A stretch of DNA of 12,053 bases from Coxiellaceae bacterium UBA6002. Its GTDB lineage: Bacteria > Pseudomonadota > Gammaproteobacteria > UBA6002. The translations under genes and the position numbers were made by a program. The DNA lies in contig DJAM01000013.1 in NCBI GenBank assembly GCA_002429595.1, forward strand, positions 1-12,053, in the 5' to 3' direction. A model generated the notes under the pieces. That model was not told the DNA's origin, made no database searches, and was given only the letters and a program-made list of their open reading frames with translations. Shown piece after piece: positions 1-7,827 of this stretch (positions are counted from its first letter, which is position 1; each line of letters begins with the position of its first letter).

Positions 1-87
1 CAGTTTACAGCATATATTGACCTGCTTAGACATGCTTAAGCATTGTAAGGTGATGATTAATAATCACTTTTCAAGAACACCAGGATC

Positions 88-133
88 ACTCTTAATCCCT
101 TGGTCCTTGGTTCGAGTCCAAGCGGGCCCACCA
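88..133 (+). other. 3' fragment of a tRNA-Lys(CUU)-like gene, probable integrase attachment site
   Basis: The stretch reads as the 3' half of a tRNA. It has an anticodon loop CTCTTAA at 89-95 (anticodon CTT, lysine), a 3' anticodon strand TCCCT at 96-100, and a T-arm CTTGG / TTCGAGT / CCAAG at 106-122. The acceptor strand CGGGCCC at 123-129, discriminator A130 and encoded CCA at 131-133 complete it. The expected 5' half (acceptor GGGCCCG, D-arm, 5' anticodon strand AGGGA) is absent from 1-87, so this is not a working tRNA gene. A tRNA 3' end from anticodon loop to CCA is the usual identity block (att core) left by tyrosine-recombinase elements, and an integrase remnant lies 14 bp away, which supports that reading. 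The lysine identity is inferred from the anticodon only. Confidence 0.75.
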
Positions 134-146
134 TATAATCAAAGAC

Positions 147-311
147 TTAGATATCACTTTGATTACTTGGAGAGATGACCTGTAGCAAATTCGTCACAGA
201 AATCCTTTTAGCCGCACTACGAAGATGATCGCTACTTAAGTGTGAGTAGCGCATCACCATGTCGTAATTTGACCAACCACCTAGCTGTTGCAATTGTGTC
301 CAAGCGATACG
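147..311 (-). pseudogene. Tyrosine recombinase (phage/island integrase), C-terminal remnant
   Basis: On the minus strand 54 codons are open and end in TAA at 147-149. The peptide contains LQQLGGWSNYDMVMRYSHL followed by SSDHLRSAAKRI, the hallmark C-terminal end of tyrosine recombinases. The LGGW box precedes the catalytic tyrosine, here the Y of MRYSHL encoded at 246-248. The enzyme would cut and rejoin DNA at a tRNA attachment site, and the adjacent tRNA 3' fragment fits that. About 300 residues are missing upstream, including the catalytic Arg and first His boxes. The frame hits stops at 315-320, exactly where the 22-bp repeat copy begins, so the gene was cut there by insertion or recombination. 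It cannot be functional. Confidence 0.85.
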
Positions 312-315
312 TTCT

Positions 316-337
316 TATTAGGATGAGCGATTCCGTA
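316..337 (+). repeat. 22-bp direct repeat, copy 1
   Basis: The motif TATTAGGATGAGC is followed by G, then ATTCCGTA. It matches the copy at 7566-7587 at 21 of 22 positions in the same orientation. The copy starts where the integrase reading frame breaks. No reverse-complement copy was seen in the window. It could be one end of an unrecognised mobile element, a small dispersed repeat, or a recombination scar. Confidence 0.6.
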
Positions 338-347
338 AAAGGAAAAT

Positions 348-386
348 GGGTCATGTGTACTTGCCCCCTTTTTTATACATGTTTTT
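348..386 (+). other. Palindrome/hairpin region upstream of glutamate synthase (possible terminator or operator)
   Basis: Two alternative structures overlap here. At 348-367 is a 20-bp imperfect palindrome GGG-t-CA-t-GT-gt-AC-t-TG-c-CCC, mismatched at every third base. At 352-359 and 374-381 the sequences CATGTGTA and TATACATG form an 8-bp stem (one G-T pair) with a 14-nt loop, followed by five T (382-386), which resembles a weak intrinsic terminator on the plus strand. Neither is strong. No regulator is encoded nearby, so a regulatory role is only a possibility. Confidence 0.25.
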
Positions 387-454
387 CTAGCTAATCAGAA
401 ATATAAATACGTAATTTTGATATCAAATGACTCTGCTTATGACAAAAAATTGTC

Positions 455-483
455 TTGACAAACCTGCTTGGCTTCTAAATCAT
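455..483 (+). promoter_or_regulatory. Probable sigma-70 promoter of the glutamate synthase gene
   Basis: A perfect -35 hexamer TTGACA lies at 455-460. After a 17-bp spacer comes AATCAT at 478-483, which matches the -10 consensus at 4 of 6 positions. It would give an untranslated leader of roughly 110 nt before the ATG at 602. The leader contains a small hairpin (AGCGT/ACGCT, 543-558). Nothing resembling a known glutamine riboswitch was recognised. Confidence 0.5.
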
Positions 484-601
484 ACGCGAACTTTCTAGAA
501 ATAAGCTCGAAGAATCATTAGTAACTCATACTTGATTCCAATAGCGTTGCATTACGCTAATCTACACGAAGTGCACCTGAAAACTTTTAAAGGAAGATAA
601 A

Positions 602-3600
602 ATGATAACAAGAAAAGAAGAAAGCGCTGAACGTGATCATTCAGCCTGTGGTGTCGGTCTGATGATTGACTTCCCTCAAAGAGATTCACATCAAATCGTT
701 TCAGATGCCTTAAAAGTGTTAGGTGATTTTAATTATCGGTCTGGTTATAACCCAGTTACTGAAGAAAACGATGGCGCTGGCATAAAATTTCATGGACTGC
801 CCACCGCTTTTTTTAACAGCAAAATCCAAGCTGGTGAATTTATTGTTCCTATAAAAGAAGAGAAATTAAAAAATTTAATTTTACACTCTGGTGAATACGC
901 TATTGGTCAATATTTTTTGCCCAATGAGACTACCCAATTAAATGAGGCAAAGTCTTTAATTGAGAGTTGCCTTGCAGGACAAAAACTTAAAGTCGTTGGA
1001 TGGCGAGATTTAGCTGCTTCATGTGACAATAAAATTCTCTCTGAAATGGCTCTTAAAAAGAAACCAGCCATTTGGCAAGCTTTGATTGTACCAACTCAAC
1101 CACCAAGCAATCAGAATGAATTTGAAAAACAAACCTTAGAAGCTGCCAATAAAATTTATGCACGTGTTAGATTAGAAAAAAAAGCCATCAACATCGTTTC
1201 TCAAAGCACAGAATCAATTATTTATAAAGGAATGATTTTACCCAAGCAATTAGGTAATTTTTATCTTGATTTAAAAGATTCCTTATTCACAGCGTATGCT
1301 GCGCTGCTCCATACTCGCTTTGCTACCAATACCTATCCTGAATGGCATAGAGCACAACCCTGCACCCATTTTTTATGTCATAACGGTGAGTTCAATTCTG
1401 CTTCTGCCAATGCAACTCAAATGATCAACGAAATGAAGGCGGTTGGATTTGAAGGTATCTTTCCAAATAGTGGTTTGTCAGATTCAATGCAATTTGATGC
1501 GGATTTAGCGAATCAAATCGTTATGAAAGATATTTCTCTGATGGAAGCTTTAGTGCGATTAATGCCACCTACTACTGATGATTCCTATTCAGATGAAATC
1601 AAAGCGATGCTGAATTACTTTAAATTAGAAAGAACGCCATATGACGGACCGGCGTTTGCTGTTGTTGGGTGGCAAGGTGTCTTCATAGCAAAATTAGATA
1701 GCGTTGGTCTTCGACCTTCTCGTTGGGCAATCACAGAAGATTCGAAGAAGAATCGTCGTTTCATTGCTGGCTCTAACGATTTTGTCACGGCACCTGCTAG
1801 CGGCAGGATTATCAAGAAAGGACATCTGGATCCCGGTGGCATGCTGATGGTAACTGCGAAAGGTGAGATAGTTGAAACATTAAAAATATTAGAACGTATT
1901 AACGCTGAGTGTAACAAAAAAACTACCAATCGCTTCCAATCATATTTAGCAAAAACGTTATCTCAACTAAGCAACTTAGCTCAATCTTCTGATCATTATG
2001 TTAACAACACCAATATTTCTGATCTCAACCGTCTGCTTTATAGTATGGGAATCGATCATGAAGACGAAAATACTTTGCGATTCATGGCTGAAAATGGAGT
2101 AGAACCAACGGCAGCCATGGGTGATGATACCAACCCCCTTCACATCAATAGCCTGCTTGTGCTTATATCCAATTTATTTCATCAATTATTTGCACAAGTC
2201 TCATCTCCCTCCATTGATTCGATTAGGGAAAGTGAACGTTTTTCATTAATTACTTTCCTAGGAATGATTCCAAGGTCATTCAATAATGCCAAACAAATCC
2301 AGATTTCTTCTCCTATTTTAGATAGAACTTCTCTAGAGCAATTAACTAGTCATCCAACTGTAGAATCCTATCAACTAGAGTTGAGTTTTGAGAAGCTCCA
2401 AACAAGTGACATGCCTGAAGATTTTGCCTTGGTTTTACGAAAAGAGATTATTCGACTATCAAATGAAGCCGAAAGTTTTGCAACCAAACCACAGGGTGGC
2501 ATCTTAATCTTAAGCAATAAGAAGTCAGGCCCTAATCGCTGGTATGTCCCAGATCTCATCGCCGTAGGCGCAGTGCGTAAACACTTAGAAAATAAGAATC
2601 TTTCCTCTAAGGTTTCAATAGTCGTTGATTCCAATCAAGCATTAAGTCCGCATCAGGCCCTAGCGTTACTTACAGTGGGTGCCAGTGCTATTTTCCCCAG
2701 AGCCGGTTATGCCAAAATAATACAACTTTATCAAGAACACGAGATTGCAGAAAGATATCAACTCTATCGCAAAGCATTGGAAAAATGTCTGTTAAAAACA
2801 ATGGGTAAAATTGGGATATTGGATGTAAATAATTACATTGGTGGTCATTTTATGGCTGCACTTGGAATTAATCTTACTGATGACAATAACATGATCGACT
2901 ACCCTACCTTAGGCAATATTTTTCCTGGTTTTTACTCGCCATTAAAAGGGATCTCTTTAAATCACGTCATGAGAAATATATTACTACGTCATGACGCAGC
3001 TTACGATGCCAATAACGATTTCAGCTTGCTGCCTCGCTCCGGCGTTTATATGCCTGAAAAAGACGGCATAAAACATGGTTACGGACCCGAGGTTATCAAC
3101 GCTTTTACTGATTGGATGAAAGCAGAAGATCTACGTATGGTTCTTCATCAATTAAATCTAATTTTAATTGCTAAAGGTTTTAATGATTTTGTTAGTGACC
3201 CTACCATTTTTTCCGTAGAAAAAGGATTCCTAGATCCACGTAAAAAAGATGCCAAAGGTTATTATCCTAGTGAATATTTAGAAAAATTTTCAACATCCGA
3301 TGCATTCAAAAAAATGCTGGCGATAATCTATGCGTACAAAAAGAAACATCCCACGAGTTTAGGCGATTACTTCGACATCAAACGACCAAATGAACCTGCA
3401 AAAATTATTACTATCCAAAGCAAACAAGAAATTAGAAAAAAATTGTTTAGTGGCAGCATGAGTCAAGGTGCACTCACTGTGGCTAATGAATTAGCACCTA
3501 ATAAACAAGGAGCGCATGAAACTCTCACCCGGGGAATGAATGCTATCGGTGCGAACTCTGCTTCCGGCGAAGGCGGCGAAGCTCCGGAAGATTTAATTAA

Positions 3601-6600
3601 TCCAATAGCCTCAACGACCAGTAAACAAATTGCGTCGGGACGATTTGGCGTAAGCGCCTTACAAATTCTTTGCGCGGAAGAAATTGAAATTAAAATTGTC
3701 CAAGGTGCGAAACCTGGAGAGGGCGGAGAATTATCGGGTTTAAAAGTTTCAATTCGCTTTGCAGCACAACGTGGTGGCTTGCCGGGAATGAACTTTATCA
3801 GTCCTCCACCGCACCATGATATTTATTCGATCGAAGATATAGAGCAATTAATTCACGACATCAAGTCCATTAACCCTAACGTTAAGGTCGGAGTCAAGCT
3901 AGTTGCTTCTGTTGGGGTTGAAACCATTGCAGTAGGTGTAGCGAAAGCAGGTGCTGACGTTATTAACATAGCTTCACATTCTGGTGGTACAGGTGCCTCA
4001 CCCCAATCTAGCATCAAACATGCTGGACTGCCCTCAGAGTTAGGACTCTATTCCGTTCACAAAGCCTTACTCAAAGTTGGATTAAGGGACTTAGTCACAT
4101 TAAGAGTCAGCGGCGGCTGTAAAACTCCAAGAGACGTAATACTTTATGCGATATGGGGAGCCGATGAATTTGAATTTGGCAGTTCAGCGATGATCACCTT
4201 AGGCTGTAAGATGCAACGGACCTGCAATCATAGTTGTCAACCTGGCGTGGCGACTGACGGTCATCTATTTAAGGGTGATCAACTGCATGTTGAACGTTAT
4301 TTTTTAAATATCACGGCTGGTATCGAAGACGAACTTAAATCCTTAGGAATGCCTGATTTGAGGTCCTTAAGAGGTCGTACTGATTTGTTAGAGATCCTTG
4401 ATCCAACAATTTTAGAACTATATGATTTCACCCCTCTGCTCGACCAACCCGTTTTTGTCTTACCAATGACGCCTGAAAAACTTAATAAAGCGCATGAATA
4501 TCAACAACTCAAATTAAAACGTGACCCCGAAGACACCTTACTAAAAACTTTTCAAGAATCTTTTTCTAATAATCCCAATGCAGTAATTGAATCAAATGTT
4601 TGTTTAACCACCGAAAACCGTAGCTTTCCTGGTCGAATTATTGGGGGGGTTACCAGACATCTGAGAAATAACCCAAATGCTGGAGTGACGCTACGCACTA
4701 CGGGAAATGCTGGACAGAGTTACGGTTGTTTTATGACTAAGGGCATGTCATTGATTCATAGAGGAACTGTGCAAGATGGTTGCGGTAAAAGTATGACTGG
4801 CGGTGAACTAATTATCATTACACCTAACGTGAGCGAGGATTATAAAGCAGAAGAAAATACCTTGGTAGGGAATGCGATGTTGTATGGTGCAAGTGGCGGC
4901 AAAACCTATGTCAATGGAATTGCTGGTCATCGGTTTAGCATTTTACTCAAAGGCGAAGCAGAAGTTGTTGTTGAAGGTACAGGTGACTTTCCTTTTGAAT
5001 ACATGACATCAGGTTCTGGAATGATTCTTGGTAAACATGGTAAAGGATTGGGTACAGGTGCTTCTGCAGGCACAATTTTTGTTTACGATCCAGATGGCAC
5101 GTCAAAACCTAGCAATGATCTTCGTTTACTTTCATCACAAGATGCTCTTTTTTATCAGGACGCAATTAAAAAAATGCTCAAAGCACATTTGGATAAAACC
5201 AATTCTGCAAAAGCCAAATATATTTATGAAGATATAGACAATAAAATAACTAACTTTAAGATCTACATTCCTAAAGAACTCGACAAGATCAATACCTTAC
5301 AACAAGTCATCGATATAATAAAAACCTTTCAATTACGCAAAGAACCCTTAGCTGCAGGGATGCAAGTATGGCTGGAACAAAAGTTATTAAATCTAGTTAC
5401 CAAAGGAAAGGGTATTAATTCCTCTGAAAAGAAGGAATTAAGACAATTATTACCACCCCATCAACCAGCAATTTTTTCCGATGCAGTCAATCAACTTGTG
5501 ACTGGATTAGTTGATATGAAAGAGCTACCTGATCTAGAAAAACTAACACCAAACATGACGACGCCTAATATTAGCTCTATTCAATATGACAATACAGATC
5601 AATCATTTTTTCCGAAAAAGATACAACCTATTACTAACCGTTTAAAAGACCTACATGGCGAACCAGATTATTTATTGGCCAATGCACTACAATCCATTCA
5701 TTCTTATGTGTTACAACTTAGTAAAAATGCGCAAGGCTGTTCAGGTTGTCGTGCACAATCCTGTGCAGGTGGTGAAGAAGTTAAAACAGGTTGTCCAAGT
5801 GGTAAACCCGTTAATACCATTAATGCTATCTTGAAACGCATAGGGGAAATTAAAGGTCCTCTTACACGTCACCAGTGGTCAGCACTCAGAGAAGCCTTCG
5901 AGGCACAAATTAAAGAGTCGCCATTTATTGCTTACACAGGCGCAGCTTGCCCTGCCCCCTGTCAAGATGCTTGTACCGAAACCATTCCAAATCTAGGTGC
6001 TTCCAATCCGAAACGTGCAGGAAAATCATTTGGTGAGCCAGTTCATATTAAAGATATAGAATATTATCTTTATCATGTTGGTAGAGCACTTGGTTGGTTC
6101 AATGGCAAACTCACTTTATCTGACGAGCAAATGATTCGTATTTTCGGGGGTAGCTCATCAAATGAAAGTCGGACAAATAAAAAACGACATTATGATATTG
6201 TTATGACTTCCTTTCAGCCACCTTTCAAACTGCAACATGTATCTAAAAAAATTAATAAAGAATTGATTATCATTGGGTCAGGACCTGCTGGAATGCAAAT
6301 TGCTTTTCAGGCATTACAGGATGGCATCAAGGTTAGAATGTATGAAAAATCTGACAGACCCGGTGGCTTATTAGTAGATGGCATTCCACACCATAAATTT
6401 GATAAGAACTATATCACTGAAGATTTTAATCATCTAAAAGATATGGGGCTTGAGTTACATCTAAACAGTGAAATCCTTTATGATCCACAAACAGCTGAAT
6501 ATGTACTCAACGGTAAACCTATCACCGATAAAAATAATGTAAATCAATTTCTTGTGCATTGTACCGGTGCTGGCTTGCCAAAGAATTTACCGGATAAAGT

Positions 6601-7525
6601 AGTTGATCAGTTATCATACGCCGATAAAAATAAAATCGTACAGGCAGTTGATTTTTTAAAAGCAGCCAATGATGTCGCGAGTGAATTAAAAAATAATCCG
6701 AACCTTACACCTGAACAAAAAAACAGTTTGATTGTTCAACGTTTAGGAAACATGGATCCGCGTAATAAAAAGATTGTGGTAATAGGTGGCGGCGATACAG
6801 CACAAGATGCAATACGTTGGATAACACGTTATTTTAATTATACCCAAAACATTCAAAATAAAAATTTACAAATACTGGTGAGAGGTCCCCAAACCGCAAA
6901 TCAACGAAAAATTGAAGACAAATACCCCTCACCATCTGTTGCGTTGACTGAAGAAAATTTATTACGCAATGAGGAAGTAAAATTTGTTAATGGTAATGTC
7001 AACTATTTAGTTGAAATAGAGGAAGTAGTAGCTGATCCAAAAACAGGAAAATTAACATTAACTGTTGCAAAAAAGGCATTCAAACATGCAAGTATTATTC
7101 AGAGCAATCAGAAAGCTCAAGAGCTCTTTGAATCTTTGCCCAGAGGGATGAGACCATTAGAAGACAAGTCAGAAATTGTTATATTTGAAGAGGTTGATAT
7201 GGTGATATGTGCGCTGGGTTTTGAAAGACGAACTATTCCACATAATCTAGATCGTAATCGAGTTTCGATTGCTGGCGATGCTGCTGGCGAAGAACTAGCT
7301 ATCATCGTTGGCGCTCAAGAAAGCGCAAAAAACACTTATGAACAAATTCGTTCAGCAATGGGCATTCCGGATAACAAACCAAAAGTCAACGAGAACAAAA
7401 ATGCATCGACATTTTTTAAAGTTACTTCAATGAAAAATTCAAGTTCAACACCCGAATTTAATGGTAACTATATTATGAAAAGTTCAAGTTCTGCACCGAA
7501 CTTTATGTTCTCTTCTGACAAATAG
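602..7525 (+). CDS. Fused glutamate synthase (GltB-GltD in one chain), 2307 aa
   Basis: Converts glutamine plus 2-oxoglutarate to two glutamates using NAD(P)H, in the cytoplasm. The start is supported by AGGAAG at 591-596, 5 nt before ATG. A class II glutaminase domain occupies about residues 16-430: Cys16 would become the N-terminal nucleophile after removal of a 15-residue propeptide, with HTRFATNT from H237 and HNGE at 260-263. A central domain (about 600-910) is followed by the FMN synthase domain (about 930-1290), with GAKPGEGGELSG, SPPPHHDIYSIED and cysteines 1202, 1208 and 1212 for the 3Fe-4S cluster. The glycine-rich GltB C-terminal domain lies at about 1336-1497. The GltD half has cysteines 1713, 1716, 1721, 1731, 1783, 1787 and 1791 for two 4Fe-4S clusters, the FAD loop GSGPAG (1892-1897) and the NAD(P) loop GGGDTA (2062-2067). 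Oddities are C-x5-C-x3-C in place of the usual C-x5-C-x4-C, YRSG where HRGA is usual (45-48), and a serine-rich repeat tail after about 2256. Fused forms are typical of eukaryotes (about 2100-2200 aa); most bacteria have separate gltB and gltD. Confidence 0.95.
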   Translation: MITRKEESAERDHSACGVGLMIDFPQRDSHQIVSDALKVLGDFNYRSGYNPVTEENDGAGIKFHGLPTAFFNSKIQAGEFIVPIKEEKLKNLILHSGEYAIGQYFLPNETTQLNEAKSLIESCLAGQKLKVVGWRDLAASCDNKILSEMALKKKPAIWQALIVPTQPPSNQNEFEKQTLEAANKIYARVRLEKKAINIVSQSTESIIYKGMILPKQLGNFYLDLKDSLFTAYAALLHTRFATNTYPEWHRAQPCTHFLCHNGEFNSASANATQMINEMKAVGFEGIFPNSGLSDSMQFDADLANQIVMKDISLMEALVRLMPPTTDDSYSDEIKAMLNYFKLERTPYDGPAFAVVGWQGVFIAKLDSVGLRPSRWAITEDSKKNRRFIAGSNDFVTAPASGRIIKKGHLDPGGMLMVTAKGEIVETLKILERINAECNKKTTNRFQSYLAKTLSQLSNLAQSSDHYVNNTNISDLNRLLYSMGIDHEDENTLRFMAENGVEPTAAMGDDTNPLHINSLLVLISNLFHQLFAQVSSPSIDSIRESERFSLITFLGMIPRSFNNAKQIQISSPILDRTSLEQLTSHPTVESYQLELSFEKLQTSDMPEDFALVLRKEIIRLSNEAESFATKPQGGILILSNKKSGPNRWYVPDLIAVGAVRKHLENKNLSSKVSIVVDSNQALSPHQALALLTVGASAIFPRAGYAKIIQLYQEHEIAERYQLYRKALEKCLLKTMGKIGILDVNNYIGGHFMAALGINLTDDNNMIDYPTLGNIFPGFYSPLKGISLNHVMRNILLRHDAAYDANNDFSLLPRSGVYMPEKDGIKHGYGPEVINAFTDWMKAEDLRMVLHQLNLILIAKGFNDFVSDPTIFSVEKGFLDPRKKDAKGYYPSEYLEKFSTSDAFKKMLAIIYAYKKKHPTSLGDYFDIKRPNEPAKIITIQSKQEIRKKLFSGSMSQGALTVANELAPNKQGAHETLTRGMNAIGANSASGEGGEAPEDLINPIASTTSKQIASGRFGVSALQILCAEEIEIKIVQGAKPGEGGELSGLKVSIRFAAQRGGLPGMNFISPPPHHDIYSIEDIEQLIHDIKSINPNVKVGVKLVASVGVETIAVGVAKAGADVINIASHSGGTGASPQSSIKHAGLPSELGLYSVHKALLKVGLRDLVTLRVSGGCKTPRDVILYAIWGADEFEFGSSAMITLGCKMQRTCNHSCQPGVATDGHLFKGDQLHVERYFLNITAGIEDELKSLGMPDLRSLRGRTDLLEILDPTILELYDFTPLLDQPVFVLPMTPEKLNKAHEYQQLKLKRDPEDTLLKTFQESFSNNPNAVIESNVCLTTENRSFPGRIIGGVTRHLRNNPNAGVTLRTTGNAGQSYGCFMTKGMSLIHRGTVQDGCGKSMTGGELIIITPNVSEDYKAEENTLVGNAMLYGASGGKTYVNGIAGHRFSILLKGEAEVVVEGTGDFPFEYMTSGSGMILGKHGKGLGTGASAGTIFVYDPDGTSKPSNDLRLLSSQDALFYQDAIKKMLKAHLDKTNSAKAKYIYEDIDNKITNFKIYIPKELDKINTLQQVIDIIKTFQLRKEPLAAGMQVWLEQKLLNLVTKGKGINSSEKKELRQLLPPHQPAIFSDAVNQLVTGLVDMKELPDLEKLTPNMTTPNISSIQYDNTDQSFFPKKIQPITNRLKDLHGEPDYLLANALQSIHSYVLQLSKNAQGCSGCRAQSCAGGEEVKTGCPSGKPVNTINAILKRIGEIKGPLTRHQWSALREAFEAQIKESPFIAYTGAACPAPCQDACTETIPNLGASNPKRAGKSFGEPVHIKDIEYYLYHVGRALGWFNGKLTLSDEQMIRIFGGSSSNESRTNKKRHYDIVMTSFQPPFKLQHVSKKINKELIIIGSGPAGMQIAFQALQDGIKVRMYEKSDRPGGLLVDGIPHHKFDKNYITEDFNHLKDMGLELHLNSEILYDPQTAEYVLNGKPITDKNNVNQFLVHCTGAGLPKNLPDKVVDQLSYADKNKIVQAVDFLKAANDVASELKNNPNLTPEQKNSLIVQRLGNMDPRNKKIVVIGGGDTAQDAIRWITRYFNYTQNIQNKNLQILVRGPQTANQRKIEDKYPSPSVALTEENLLRNEEVKFVNGNVNYLVEIEEVVADPKTGKLTLTVAKKAFKHASIIQSNQKAQELFESLPRGMRPLEDKSEIVIFEEVDMVICALGFERRTIPHNLDRNRVSIAGDAAGEELAIIVGAQESAKNTYEQIRSAMGIPDNKPKVNENKNASTFFKVTSMKNSSSTPEFNGNYIMKSSSSAPNFMFSSDK
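7430..7504 (+). repeat. In-frame 45-bp tandem repeat in the C-terminal tail of glutamate synthase
   Basis: The tail of the fused enzyme contains MKNSSSTPEF at residues 2277-2286 and MKSSSSAPNF at 2292-2301, a 15-residue period. The DNA copies (7430-7459 and 7475-7504) are clearly similar, so the repeat arose by duplication. It lies beyond the last conserved GltD segment (AGD at 2224-2226) and is not part of any known catalytic domain. Confidence 0.7.
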
Positions 7526-7526
7526 T

Positions 7527-7546
7527 GAAACGTTACTAAACGTTTC
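7527..7546 (+). terminator. Hairpin just after the glutamate synthase stop codon
   Basis: GAAACGTT (7527-7534), loop ACTA and AACGTTTC (7539-7546) form a perfect 8-bp stem starting two bases after the stop codon. No T-run follows (the next bases are AGGTTGG), so termination would be weak or Rho-assisted, or the hairpin may mainly protect the mRNA 3' end. Confidence 0.45.
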
Positions 7547-7565
7547 AGGTTGGAAATTAAATTTA

Positions 7566-7587
7566 TATTAGGATGAGCTATTCCGTA
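7566..7587 (+). repeat. 22-bp direct repeat, copy 2, with adjoining palindrome
   Basis: TATTAGGATGAGC, then T, then ATTCCGTA; 21 of 22 positions match copy 1 at 316-337, same orientation. In this copy the end runs into a perfect hairpin CCGTAT-AAA-ATACGG (7583-7597) that copy 1 lacks. The two copies bracket the glutamate synthase gene. The rest of the 7547-7827 spacer shows no gene I can support: a 24-codon frame from ATG at 7650 has no ribosome binding site and no recognisable match. Confidence 0.6.
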
Positions 7588-7827
7588 TAAAATACGGTTG
7601 TTAATTTGCCAAGACGAACTTATTGTCTTATTTTTCGAGCGATACTAATATGGAAGCACTAATCGTTGGGGTTGACTTTAAGAAGAAAGAACATAAAAAA
7701 ACATCGATAGAATTGACAGACTGATTGAAACTGTACCTCTGTGAGACCTGTTGAGCTAAACAAGATTCCATTGAGTATTGGTAAACTGATTCATCGATAA
7801 ATAGAAGGAACTTATTAGGAGAAAAAG

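Noticed and set aside
484..601. Glutamine riboswitch or other structured leader in front of gltBD
   Set aside because: Only a 5-bp hairpin (543-558) was seen; no known riboswitch core could be recognised by eye.
1615..1929. 104-residue minus-strand frame within gltBD, and similar frames at 2371-2634, 5028-5237 and 7117-7305
   Set aside because: All are antisense or out-of-frame shadows of conserved GltB/GltD coding sequence with no start signals.
316..7587. The 22-bp repeats as inverted repeats of an IS carrying gltBD
   Set aside because: The two copies are in the same orientation and no transposase lies between them, so they are not a terminal inverted repeat pair.
7650..7724. Short frame MEALIVGVDFKKK... 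in the spacer after gltBD
   Set aside because: Only 24 codons, no ribosome binding site, no recognisable family; LIVGVD alone is not enough evidence.
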